DNA from: JAAELZ01 sp965237485
Lineage (GTDB): Bacteria; Pseudomonadota; Gammaproteobacteria; Arenicellales; Poriferihabitantaceae
Direction of reading: 5' to 3'
Length of the DNA stretch: 64,000 bases
NCBI GenBank assembly: GCA_965237485.1
Contig: CBDEFQ010000009.1
Span: 1,380,553 to 1,444,552 of the forward strand
In this document: positions 47,086-54,705 of the stretch, one piece after another
Layout of the letters: every line of letters begins with the position of its first letter
Numbering within the stretch: the first letter of the stretch is position 1
Made by a program: the position numbers and the translations under genes
Notes under the pieces: generated by a model
What the model was told of the DNA's origin: nothing
Seen by the model: the letters and a program-made list of their open reading frames with translations, nothing else
Database searches by the model: none

Positions 47086-47853
47086 TTGAAAATAAAGTCT
47101 GTCCCCACCCATACGGTACTGAGCGAGTCTTTAAAATGGAACTTATCTGGCTCCGGTTTACTACACATTGTTATTTTACTGGGCGTGAGCTTTTACATTA
47201 GTAAACCACTGTTTGAAGAGGCCAAGCCAGTGATCCGAGTAAAACTAAATTCTGATACCCAATTCGGCCAGGATGGTTTGAAACAAGCGCCACTAGATTC
47301 TTTCAATTTCGCCATGGAGGCGCAGGCAGCGGACCCTGAAGAAACAAGCCCAGAAAAACCCAAACAAGCTACCGAGGTCGTTCGCAGCGTAAATAATCAG
47401 CTAAATGACATCGCGACGGAGCTTGAAAGGCTACGGGATAAACAGGCGAAATTGGTTAAAGAACTACGTCAAGGCCAACAAACTTTAGACGCGCAGCCTA
47501 GAGAGGTTTTCACCACTTCCTATAGCTCGAACGATGAACTAGATAACTATAAAGAGAGCTGGCGCCGTCACGTTGAAACCTACGGAAATAAACACTATCC
47601 TCGAAACATTAGTGAGCAAGGTCTTAGTGGAACCTTAATATTGGCTGCGATTGTCAGGGCCAATGGTAGCCTATTGCGCGTGGACATAATGCGCTCGTCG
47701 GGCAACCAACACATAGATGCTGCAGCAATAGCGATTGTTAATGCAGCGGCCCCTTACCCCAAATTGTCTCCAGAAACAAAGTCTAACACCTTGGTGCATA
47801 TCATCAGGACATGGCAGTTTAAGCACAATAGCGTTGAGAGTTCCGAATACTAA
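47086..47853 (+). CDS. TonB-family energy-transducer-like protein
   Basis: 255 aa. One membrane helix near residues 25-43 (LLHIVILLGVSFYI), a coiled-coil stretch (NDIATELERLRDKQAKLVKEL), and a TonB C-terminal domain with YPRNISEQGLSGTLILAAIV and AAPYPKLSPE. It lacks the long proline-rich rod of classical TonB. Followed after 9 bp by yqgE, a common gammaproteobacterial order. Confidence 0.82.
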   Translation: MKIKSVPTHTVLSESLKWNLSGSGLLHIVILLGVSFYISKPLFEEAKPVIRVKLNSDTQFGQDGLKQAPLDSFNFAMEAQAADPEETSPEKPKQATEVVRSVNNQLNDIATELERLRDKQAKLVKELRQGQQTLDAQPREVFTTSYSSNDELDNYKESWRRHVETYGNKHYPRNISEQGLSGTLILAAIVRANGSLLRVDIMRSSGNQHIDAAAIAIVNAAAPYPKLSPETKSNTLVHIIRTWQFKHNSVESSEY

Positions 47854-47862
47854 AACCTTAGA

Positions 47863-48426
47863 ATGAATATTAGTCAAAGCTTAGAAAATCAGTTTTTATT
47901 AGCGATGCCCAGCATGCGAGACCCGCGCTTCGTAGATTCGGTTTCCTTAGTGTGCCAGCATAATGACGAAGGGGCGATCGCTTTAGTGATTAACAAACCC
48001 ATAACGCAAAGCCTGCAAGAAGTCTTCCTGCAAATGCAACTATCCATTGAAAACCTGGATAATCCTGAACAGTTAATCCTGTCTGGTGGACCGGTACAAC
48101 CTGAGGCTGGCTTTGTTTTGCATGCCTGCAAAGGCGAATGGGAAGCGACCTTAGTTATAAGCGATCAATTATTTCTTACTAGCTCTGCTGATATTCTTGA
48201 AGCGATAAGCCAGGGCAGCGGCCCAAAAGAATATCTTTTTTTGCTAGGTTACGCTGGTTGGACTGCTGGCCAGCTGGAAATGGAATTAGAGCAAAATGCA
48301 TGGTTTCATCAACCCGTTAGTCATGACACACTTTTCGACACCCCACCCGAGCGCATTGCCAATAAGGTAATTCAGGAATCTGGGATTGATTTATCACGTA
48401 TTTCGACGCACGTTGGCCATGCATAA
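47863..48426 (+). CDS. yqgE: YqgE/AlgH family protein (DUF179)
   Basis: 187 aa. Family motifs FLLAMPSMRDPRFVDSV, ALVINKP, LSGGPVQPE and LGYAGWTAGQLEMEL. Function not settled; AlgH is a regulator in Pseudomonas. Between tonB-like and ruvX. Confidence 0.93.
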   Translation: MNISQSLENQFLLAMPSMRDPRFVDSVSLVCQHNDEGAIALVINKPITQSLQEVFLQMQLSIENLDNPEQLILSGGPVQPEAGFVLHACKGEWEATLVISDQLFLTSSADILEAISQGSGPKEYLFLLGYAGWTAGQLEMELEQNAWFHQPVSHDTLFDTPPERIANKVIQESGIDLSRISTHVGHA

Positions 48427-48444
48427 ACAATTCAAAAAATCATA

Positions 48445-48873
48445 ATGACAACGCAGACTCTGCTAGCGCTTGATTATGGCCAAAAGCGCATTGGACTGGC
48501 TGTAGGCAACACGCTAACGAAGACAACGCAGGCCTTACCGCCCCTTACCAATATTCAGGGAGAGATTGATTGGAGAAAATTAAATAGCGTCATTAAAGAA
48601 TGGAAGGTCACCAAGATAATTTTGGGGGAGCCGCTAAACCAGCAAGGCGAAGAGACTTTGATGAGCGCCAAGATTAAAAAACTGGGCGGCGTTGTGAGCA
48701 AGAAAATTGCTTTACCGGTTATTTTCGCAGATGAGCGTTATAGCTCTTCAGAAGCCGATCGCATGTTACGTAGTACACAACAAGCTGGGAAAAAGATGAA
48801 AAAAAGTAAAATATTAATGCGAGATTCTTTGGCTGCACAGTTGATTATGCAGGCCTACTTCGAGCAAAATTAA
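48445..48873 (+). CDS. ruvX: Holliday-junction resolvase-like / pre-16S rRNA nuclease RuvX (YqgF)
   Basis: 142 aa, RNase H fold. LLALDYGQKRIGLAVG at the start, VIFADERYSSSEADRML in the middle, and DSLAAQLIMQAYF at the end. The family trims 16S rRNA precursors. 18 bp after yqgE. Confidence 0.93.
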   Translation: MTTQTLLALDYGQKRIGLAVGNTLTKTTQALPPLTNIQGEIDWRKLNSVIKEWKVTKIILGEPLNQQGEETLMSAKIKKLGGVVSKKIALPVIFADERYSSSEADRMLRSTQQAGKKMKKSKILMRDSLAAQLIMQAYFEQN

Positions 48874-49038
48874 GCTCATGCAATCTGTTAAGCGAAATTT
48901 TCCATTTTCCCCTTCCAGAATCTATTCCAATCAAGTTGTTCAAAACATTTCTACTATCCAAAGTATCGAGCTACATAAGGTAGCTTCAGCGGCACTAAAA
49001 GCTACACTCAAACTGATCCTAATTCGTTTCCTAGACAA
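48874..49038 (+). other. Gap between ruvX and pyrB without pyrR
   Basis: 165 bp. In Pseudomonas a pyrR gene lies at this spot; here I find no open frame or hairpin of note. Confidence 0.5.
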
Positions 49039-50028
49039 ATGATTTTAGACACAAACCAGCAAAACTTGGAAGTCAACGAGGAAGGTCAGTTGCAGCATTT
49101 CTTAACGACCTCAGCACATTCTCGCGAAATGCTAGAACGTATTTTAGATCTTACTTCAACTTTCATCGACGAAAAAAATAGAGAAATCAGAAAGATCCCC
49201 CTTCTGGAAGGGAAAACCGTTGTTAACGTTTTTTTTGAACCCAGTACCCGCACCCGAACCACATTTGAAATCGCAGCAAAGCGCCTAGCCGCTGAAGTTA
49301 TTAATTTAGATGCTAGCCGCATGTCCACGACTAAAGGCGAATCAATACTCGACACGATTCAGACCCTAGAAGCCATGCACGTCGATTTATTTGTAGTTCG
49401 CGATAGCGCTAGTGGTGCGGCGCAGCTCATTGCCCAGCATTTGCCAAGTCACGTAAAAGTAATCAACGCGGGTGATGGGCGTCATGCACACCCAACACAA
49501 GCTATGCTGGACATGTTTACCCTACGTCAAGCCAAAGGTAAAATTGAAGGACTCACCCTTGCGATAGTCGGCGATGTTTTGCATTCACGGGTAGCGCGCT
49601 CCCAGATACACGCTTTGAGAATACTTGGCACCAAAGAGATAAGAGTAATCGGCCCCAGAACTTTGATTCCAACTAAAATTGAATCAATGGGTGTAGTAGC
49701 CTACTCCGACATGGATACGGGGTTAAAAGACGTTGATGCAATTATGATGTTGCGGTTGCAGCAAGAACGTATGGACGGCCAGCAAATACCCAGTCAACAA
49801 GAATATTTTTATCGATTTGGTCTAACTGAGAAGAGAGTTTCGTTGGCGGCAAAAGATGCGATTGTCATGCACCCCGGCCCGATGAATCGCGGCCTAGAGA
49901 TCGCCTCCGATGTTGCCGATGGGCCACAGTCAGTTATTTTAGCCCAGGTAACCAATGGTATCGCCGTTAGAATGGCGATCATGGCCATGCTGTTAGGTGA
50001 TGGCGTGCAATCTGCTAGGGCCAATTAA
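49039..50028 (+). CDS. pyrB: Aspartate carbamoyltransferase catalytic subunit
   Basis: 329 aa. Carbamoyl-phosphate site FFEPSTRTRTTFE, the TTKGES loop, and HPTQAMLDMFTL. First committed step of pyrimidine synthesis. It is followed by a zinc-ligand-deficient dihydroorotase homologue, as in Pseudomonas, where the two form a dodecameric complex. Start ATG 49039. Confidence 0.95.
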   Translation: MILDTNQQNLEVNEEGQLQHFLTTSAHSREMLERILDLTSTFIDEKNREIRKIPLLEGKTVVNVFFEPSTRTRTTFEIAAKRLAAEVINLDASRMSTTKGESILDTIQTLEAMHVDLFVVRDSASGAAQLIAQHLPSHVKVINAGDGRHAHPTQAMLDMFTLRQAKGKIEGLTLAIVGDVLHSRVARSQIHALRILGTKEIRVIGPRTLIPTKIESMGVVAYSDMDTGLKDVDAIMMLRLQQERMDGQQIPSQQEYFYRFGLTEKRVSLAAKDAIVMHPGPMNRGLEIASDVADGPQSVILAQVTNGIAVRMAIMAMLLGDGVQSARAN

Positions 50029-50037
50029 GGCGCGCGA

Positions 50038-51321
50038 ATGGCACAGTTACTCATCTCAAACGGCACGGTCATCGACCCCAAAAACGGCATCAATAAAAAA
50101 CTGAATGTCTATATCAGCGATGGCAAAATTGTAAGTGTTGGTAAATCAGCACCTACAAATTTTAAGGCGTCCAAGCAAATAGACGCTTCTGGCAAGGTGG
50201 TTTGCCCAGGCTTAATAGACCTGTGCGCCAGAGTTAGGCTGCCCGGCGCAGATTCAGCGCAAGCGCTTGAAACGGAATTGCAAGCCGCTGTTGCTGGCGG
50301 GATCAGTCGCTTGGTTTGCCCACCCGATACACGCCCGGTGATTGATCTAGCCGCTACCGCCTTGCTCGAACAAGATTTAGCTAGCGATATTAAGCTGACC
50401 CGCGTTCACCCTTTGGGTGCTATGACACGCAACCTAGACGGTGCGGTGTTAACCGATATGGCAATGTTAAAAGAGGCCGGCTGCATCGGAGTAAGCAATG
50501 GACTAAAACCCATCGTAGACACGCTAGTCGCTAGACGGGCAATGCAATACGCCTCTACCTACGGCATTAAAGTATTTTTGACCCCAATAGATGCTTACCT
50601 ACAAGGCAATGGCTGCATACACGAAGGCGAAATTAGTACCCTTCTGGGCTTGCCGGCTATCCCCGAATCGGCCGAAACGGTTGCAGTAGCCCGCGATTTA
50701 GCGCTGATTGAAACCGCTAATGTACAAGCGCACATACACCTAATCTCGTCTGCACGTTCAGTGAATATGATACGCAATGCACAAAAACGTGGCCTAACGG
50801 TAAGCGCTAGCGTTGCCGCGCATCATTTGCACTTGTCCGAAGAGGACATGATCGCCTTTGATTCAAGCTATAAGGTACAACCCCCACTTAGAAGTGAGAA
50901 AGATAAGCAAGCTCTGCGAGAAGGGGTAAAAGACGGCACTTTAAAAGTGATCTGCTCAGATCATCAATCTCGAGGCAAAGACACAAAGCTGGTTCCCTTC
51001 AGCGAAGCCTCCACCGGCATCGTTGGGCTGCAAACACTATTACCTTTAGTTTTAAAACTGGCCAATGAAGGCGTTTGCGATTTACCACAAGCGATTTCAT
51101 TGCTTACCACCAACCCTGCAGAACAAATTGGCATTGACGCTGGTCACTTAAGCAAAGGGGCCATTGCGGACTTGTGTGTTTTTGACCCCAAAGAGCTTTG
51201 GACCATTGATGACCAAAGCTTATGCAGCCGAGGCAATAGCACTCCATTTTATGGGACACAAATACAAGGCCGCGTTCACACTACTATTATTAATGGACGC
51301 GTTGTATTTGAAGCAGCTTAG
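50038..51321 (+). CDS. pyrC': Dihydroorotase-like PyrC' (lacks the HxH zinc motif)
   Basis: 427-aa amidohydrolase fold. Where true dihydroorotases have the HxH metal pair after PGLID, this protein has PGLIDLCARVRLPG: both histidines are gone. VAAHHLHLSEED and CSDHQSRGK remain. This matches the inactive PyrC' (PyrX) that stabilises aspartate carbamoyltransferase in pseudomonads. 9 bp after pyrB. The working dihydroorotase should be elsewhere. Confidence 0.88.
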   Translation: MAQLLISNGTVIDPKNGINKKLNVYISDGKIVSVGKSAPTNFKASKQIDASGKVVCPGLIDLCARVRLPGADSAQALETELQAAVAGGISRLVCPPDTRPVIDLAATALLEQDLASDIKLTRVHPLGAMTRNLDGAVLTDMAMLKEAGCIGVSNGLKPIVDTLVARRAMQYASTYGIKVFLTPIDAYLQGNGCIHEGEISTLLGLPAIPESAETVAVARDLALIETANVQAHIHLISSARSVNMIRNAQKRGLTVSASVAAHHLHLSEEDMIAFDSSYKVQPPLRSEKDKQALREGVKDGTLKVICSDHQSRGKDTKLVPFSEASTGIVGLQTLLPLVLKLANEGVCDLPQAISLLTTNPAEQIGIDAGHLSKGAIADLCVFDPKELWTIDDQSLCSRGNSTPFYGTQIQGRVHTTIINGRVVFEAA

Positions 51322-51337
51322 CCCCATTTATTAATCC

Positions 51338-51495
51338 TAGAAAACTCAGTTGAACGCAAAAAAGATGTGCAACTAATTGATATGAATAAGGAAGTCAGAA
51401 AATACGAGGTCACCTTATTGGTGATGAGTGCTTTTCTGGGTTTCTTAGGCATATTAAAGAGTTGTGCAGACATTTGTGTTTCAACTGAGTTTTCT
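51338..51495. mobile_element. MITE-like palindromic element B, copy 1
   Basis: About 158 bp. Inverted repeats TAGAAAACTCAGTTGAA at 51338 and its inverse ending 51495, with a centre containing GGTCACCTTATTGGTGAT. Directly after pyrC'. A related copy at 52387. Confidence 0.82.
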
Positions 51496-51513
51496 AAATG
51501 GTCTAGAAAAAAG

Positions 51514-51864
51514 CTAATCATCTAATTTGGCAAACTGTTTTTGTTTACTAAAGCGGTCTTTCTCAATCGGCATGGTCTGCACCAACCAAGCTAGCAGATC
51601 TCCCCACATGTCGCTAAGTTCAGCTTTTGCGATTGCCTTATTTGCATCTGGCAACTCAATTGTAATAACGGGTATCCCCCTCTTTTCACCCGCGTAGTTA
51701 CCCAACGAGCCGGGATAAGTGCCCAATATTCCACCTCTAATCTGCCCTAATTGACGCGGTGCATTGGTTCGGCTCGGCGCATCATAATCGATCATATTAT
51801 GCGGGGCGTGCACACTTATGATTATATCGATGATTAGCATTAGCCCATTCGTCGTCAATTTCAA
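51514..51864 (-). pseudogene. C-terminal remnant of an M14-type murein peptide amidase (MpaA-like)
   Basis: 116 codons reading SVHAPHNMIDYDAPS, then GGILGTYPGSLGNYAGEKRG and GIPVITIELP, as in the C-terminal half of MpaA-type carboxypeptidases (catalytic Glu in ITIELP). The N-terminal zinc-binding half is missing upstream, where repeats lie. Assignment from motif memory. Confidence 0.6.
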
Positions 51865-51901
51865 TCAGAATGGCACTGACTAATCGTAACCAAGCCTCTC
51901 G

Positions 51902-51956
51902 GTTAGGAAAGACTCTGACCAAGCGGGTTCGCCGCTTGGTCAGAGTCTTTCCTAAC
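51902..51956. repeat. Perfect 25-bp inverted repeat with 5-base loop
   Basis: Arms 51902-51926 and 51932-51956, beginning GTTAGGAAAGACTCTGACC. No T-run follows. It is next to a GGGGTCTGACCCC palindrome and behind a gene remnant. Confidence 0.9.
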
Positions 51957-51970
51957 AACCAAAAGCAACC

Positions 51971-51991
51971 AAAAGGGGTCTGACCCCTTTT
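51971..51991. repeat. REP-like palindrome 1 (GGGGTCTGACCCC)
   Basis: AAAAGGGGTC-T-GACCCCTTTT, 10-bp arms. First of six copies. Confidence 0.9.
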
Positions 51992-52033
51992 GATTACATT
52001 CTGTTTTTCCACCCAGATCGGCCGTCGGAAACA

Positions 52034-52171
52034 ATGCGCGTAATACCAGACGAAATATATCTCCGAAAGCTAGCGGAAGGCATTGAGAGCGTGTTGCAGC
52101 TCAGGGACGAATCCCTAAGCTTTCTCAAAGGCTATGGAGCAATTGAAACCGACCAAGAACATACAGCATGA
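52034..52171 (+). CDS. Small hypothetical protein, 45 aa
   Basis: ATG 52034, product starts MRVIPDEIYLRKLAEGIESV and ends in QEHTA. Its stop overlaps the next start (ATGA), which supports translation. The frame is also open upstream, so it could instead be the tail of a lost gene. No family recognised. Confidence 0.45.
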   Translation: MRVIPDEIYLRKLAEGIESVLQLRDESLSFLKGYGAIETDQEHTA

Positions 52172-52371
52172 TGGAATTCATAAAATTAATTTTCTTTGAG
52201 ATCTTGCCCGGGCTTGCGGCTATTGTGATACTAATAGCACTACGCCCAATATTATGGAATATATTGATGGTAATTGCATCGATTATTGGAGTGATTGTTG
52301 TTCTAATACGTGTTTTTTTGGCGTCTGGATTTGATACTGTAACTTCAGGTATGGACTTTTATATTAGATAG
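52168..52371 (+). CDS. Small hydrophobic membrane protein, 67 aa
   Basis: Two hydrophobic segments (EILPGLAAIVILIALRPILW and IASIIGVIVVLIRVFL). Overlaps the 45-aa frame by 4 bp. Unknown function. Confidence 0.5.
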   Translation: MMEFIKLIFFEILPGLAAIVILIALRPILWNILMVIASIIGVIVVLIRVFLASGFDTVTSGMDFYIR

Positions 52372-52386
52372 AGCAGTATCTTTAAA

Positions 52387-52549
52387 CCTAGATAAATCAG
52401 TTAAACGCGGAAAAGACATGTAAGCAATTGAAGTGCATAGTGAAATCAAAAAAGTCGCGGTCACCTTATTGGTGATAAGGTTTTTTTTGATTTTGCTAGG
52501 TGCATCAAGAGCTTGCATGGACTTTCGTGTTTTAACTGATTTATCTAGG
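52387..52549. mobile_element. MITE-like palindromic element B, copy 2
   Basis: 163 bp with perfect 19-bp inverted repeats CCTAGATAAATCAGTTAAA. Shares the core GGTCACCTTATTGGTGAT with copy 1. Ends 2 bp before a REP-like palindrome. Confidence 0.87.
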
Positions 52550-53320
52550 TTAAAGGGGTCTGACCCCTTTTGGTTGATTCAAAAGTTCTGGCAATTTTAG
52601 TTTTTCTGCAAAACTTTGATTTCTTCTATGTGCTCTTAGATGGAGTGAAGACAGCTTAATTACTTCTATTTGAAGTATTGCAATTGTATTACGGTTTGTA
52701 TCGAAAGACTTAATTGGCGTGTTTGCCTTTAACCAATCACCATTTACTGTTTCTTCATAATCACCGGGAAGATCAATAGCGGCATTGATTTCTTCGCCAA
52801 TCAGGAAACAATAAAATCTATCAAGTTTTTGCTTACTAAAATTTGCAATTAGGTTGCAGTATTTTATCATTTGATTTAAGTGGTTTGACATATCTACATC
52901 TGGTGCTTTTAGCTCCACCACCACACACTTCCCTTCTTCTGCAAAAAGGAAAATGTCTGGCCTCCTGTTAATATTAAGCCCCAATTCATCTATTAGTTCA
53001 TCTGGAATGTCTTCAAGAAGTTTGTTTCCTTGACTATCCGCGATTTGTTTCAAAGGACGGTCTGAGCATCCATCAAAATGTAAGAATTCTTCATCCAAAA
53101 CCCATAGATCATTTAGTACTGATGTATCCGGGGTTTTTCTTTTCAAAATAAGGTCATGGATCAAACCTTCCTTGTCTTTTCTTTTTCCCTCTTCGCTTGG
53201 TTGAGTCTGATATTTCAGCTCTCCCGCCAGTATCTTTTTCAGTATATCTGCTACCATTTCTCGTCTGATAACATAACGACTTAACTCTTCTTTATTTTGC
53301 TCTTCGATTAAAGCAGACAA
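52550..53320 (-). CDS. PD-(D/E)xK nuclease-like part of a GHKL ATPase-nuclease (downstream frame)
   Basis: 256 aa from the first ATG, but the frame is open to about 53401 (KKLHESLNELNPTADDYQEE), i.e. it is the continuation of the GHKL protein after a one-base shift. Nuclease-like residues: RPDIFLF at 120-126 and VVVELKAP at 133-140 (E-x-K), followed by a helix MIKYCNLI. The C-terminus ends in KGVRPL, encoded by REP-like palindrome 2, so the original end has been overwritten. Whether it is made as a separate protein is open. Confidence 0.7.
   Translation of the reverse strand: MSALIEEQNKEELSRYVIRREMVADILKKILAGELKYQTQPSEEGKRKDKEGLIHDLILKRKTPDTSVLNDLWVLDEEFLHFDGCSDRPLKQIADSQGNKLLEDIPDELIDELGLNINRRPDIFLFAEEGKCVVVELKAPDVDMSNHLNQMIKYCNLIANFSKQKLDRFYCFLIGEEINAAIDLPGDYEETVNGDWLKANTPIKSFDTNRNTIAILQIEVIKLSSLHLRAHRRNQSFAEKLKLPELLNQPKGVRPL
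52552..52571. repeat. REP-like palindrome 2
   Basis: AAAGGGGTCTGACCCCTTTT. It supplies the last residues (KGVRPL) and the stop region of the minus-strand nuclease gene. Confidence 0.9.
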
Positions 53321-53379
53321 GTCAATAGTCTTCTTTTCAAGTTCTTCCTGATAATCGTCTGCGGTTGGGTTTAATTCAT

Positions 53380-54705
53380 TCAGGCTCTCATGTAACTTTT
53401 TGGCTTGAAAACTTTTTCAGCCAAGCCATTCGACTGTTCCGCGTACATTTTTCTAGTTATTATGCGTTCATTGTCGGTCAAATTTATTTTTGTCTTCAAA
53501 GCGACATCTATTGGAATGCCATGCGCTCGCGCAATGCTTTCAATATCTTTTTCCTGCTCGTTATGAAGATCAAATATATCCTTGTAAATATCTGGAATTA
53601 CTCTGCTGACTTGTTCCTTAATGCTGTCAAAAAATAGGAATTCCTCATCTGCATTAAAAAGAAGATCCTCGACTGCTGCCGTTTCAGTTTCCTTTTTGTC
53701 TGGAAACTTAAAACTATCAACTGTATCGCTGACATTTTCCGGCATATCTAATACATCACCGTAAAACGCTGTTAGATATCTAAACCCATCAACACTTTCA
53801 TTCTTCTTTATTTGTTGGAACGTCAATGCCTGAATAGGCAAACCTTTGCTACACAAATAAACGTCATTTTTTTCTAATTCATTCTCTGGCACTTTAAAAT
53901 GTGCCCATTTTATAGTCTCGTCTTTATCTTTAACCTGTTTCCATTCAATTTTATCTGCCTTAGAATCTACAATTTTCAAACAGGGCACTTTTATATCACC
54001 AGTCGATTGCGGATTAGGCATGTTTTCAGAATCTAAAGACTGGCTATCTACCTCTGCCCCATTTTTCACAAATGTTACTGTTATTCTTGGCGGTGCTAAT
54101 TCATCTTTCTGAGCATCAAGATAAAAACGTAAAAGGAAGTGCCTTTTTATATCCTTGATAACTTCATCAATTGTCAGTTCATCGAAAAAGGTTTTCTCTT
54201 TACCGTCAACAGTTCCATTAGATAAGACAATCTTACTTAATACTTTTTCCTCTGCAGTGCAGACTTCATCCTTTTCATTTTGAATGAAGTGCTTAGCATC
54301 GCAGGTGAAGTTGCGCCGTCGTTTACCTCCTTCTACTTCATACACACTTTCTACTTCAAGTTTTTCAAACCGGTGCAAAAACTGTAACCGACCAGTTCCC
54401 TTATTATCATAACCCTTACTTTTATCAAAAAACTCCTGAAACCGTAGATAGTTTTCTGACGTAAACCCCGGCCCATTGTCTACTATTTCAATGCTCTGTA
54501 GTTCCTTCACTTCATCTATCAAGCCCGTAAAGTTCAACGTAATTGTAATTTCTTCATCATTTGGCATATCTCGTTGCGACATAGCTTCCAATGAATTTGT
54601 GATTGCCTGATACAATGGCATAAGCGGATATTTGGACTTCTTGATAAAATCCATTGCACCGCTTAAGTTTATTCTGGCCTTGGCTTCGTTAGCTGCTGCT
54701 TCCAT
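53380..54705 (-). CDS. GHKL-type ATPase associated with the ISP restriction enzyme
   Basis: 441 aa. Bergerat fold motifs: N-box YQAITNSLEAM (about 32-42), SIEIVDNGPGF (D-x-G-x-G, about 71-81) and GTGRLQFLHRF. The ATG shares a base with the stop of the restriction enzyme gene (TAATG), so translation is coupled. Near the end it runs PKSYMRA-stop. If one A is added to the A5 run at 53397-53401 the frame continues into the nuclease-like part below, giving one ATPase-nuclease of about 720 residues. The A-run could be a sequencing error, a mutation or a slippage site. Fits no defence system I can name. Confidence 0.75.
   Translation of the reverse strand: MEAAANEAKARINLSGAMDFIKKSKYPLMPLYQAITNSLEAMSQRDMPNDEEITITLNFTGLIDEVKELQSIEIVDNGPGFTSENYLRFQEFFDKSKGYDNKGTGRLQFLHRFEKLEVESVYEVEGGKRRRNFTCDAKHFIQNEKDEVCTAEEKVLSKIVLSNGTVDGKEKTFFDELTIDEVIKDIKRHFLLRFYLDAQKDELAPPRITVTFVKNGAEVDSQSLDSENMPNPQSTGDIKVPCLKIVDSKADKIEWKQVKDKDETIKWAHFKVPENELEKNDVYLCSKGLPIQALTFQQIKKNESVDGFRYLTAFYGDVLDMPENVSDTVDSFKFPDKKETETAAVEDLLFNADEEFLFFDSIKEQVSRVIPDIYKDIFDLHNEQEKDIESIARAHGIPIDVALKTKINLTDNERIITRKMYAEQSNGLAEKVFKPKSYMRA

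Noticed and set aside
51318..51521. 67-aa minus-strand frame
   Set aside because: It lies inside palindromic element B and has no coding features.
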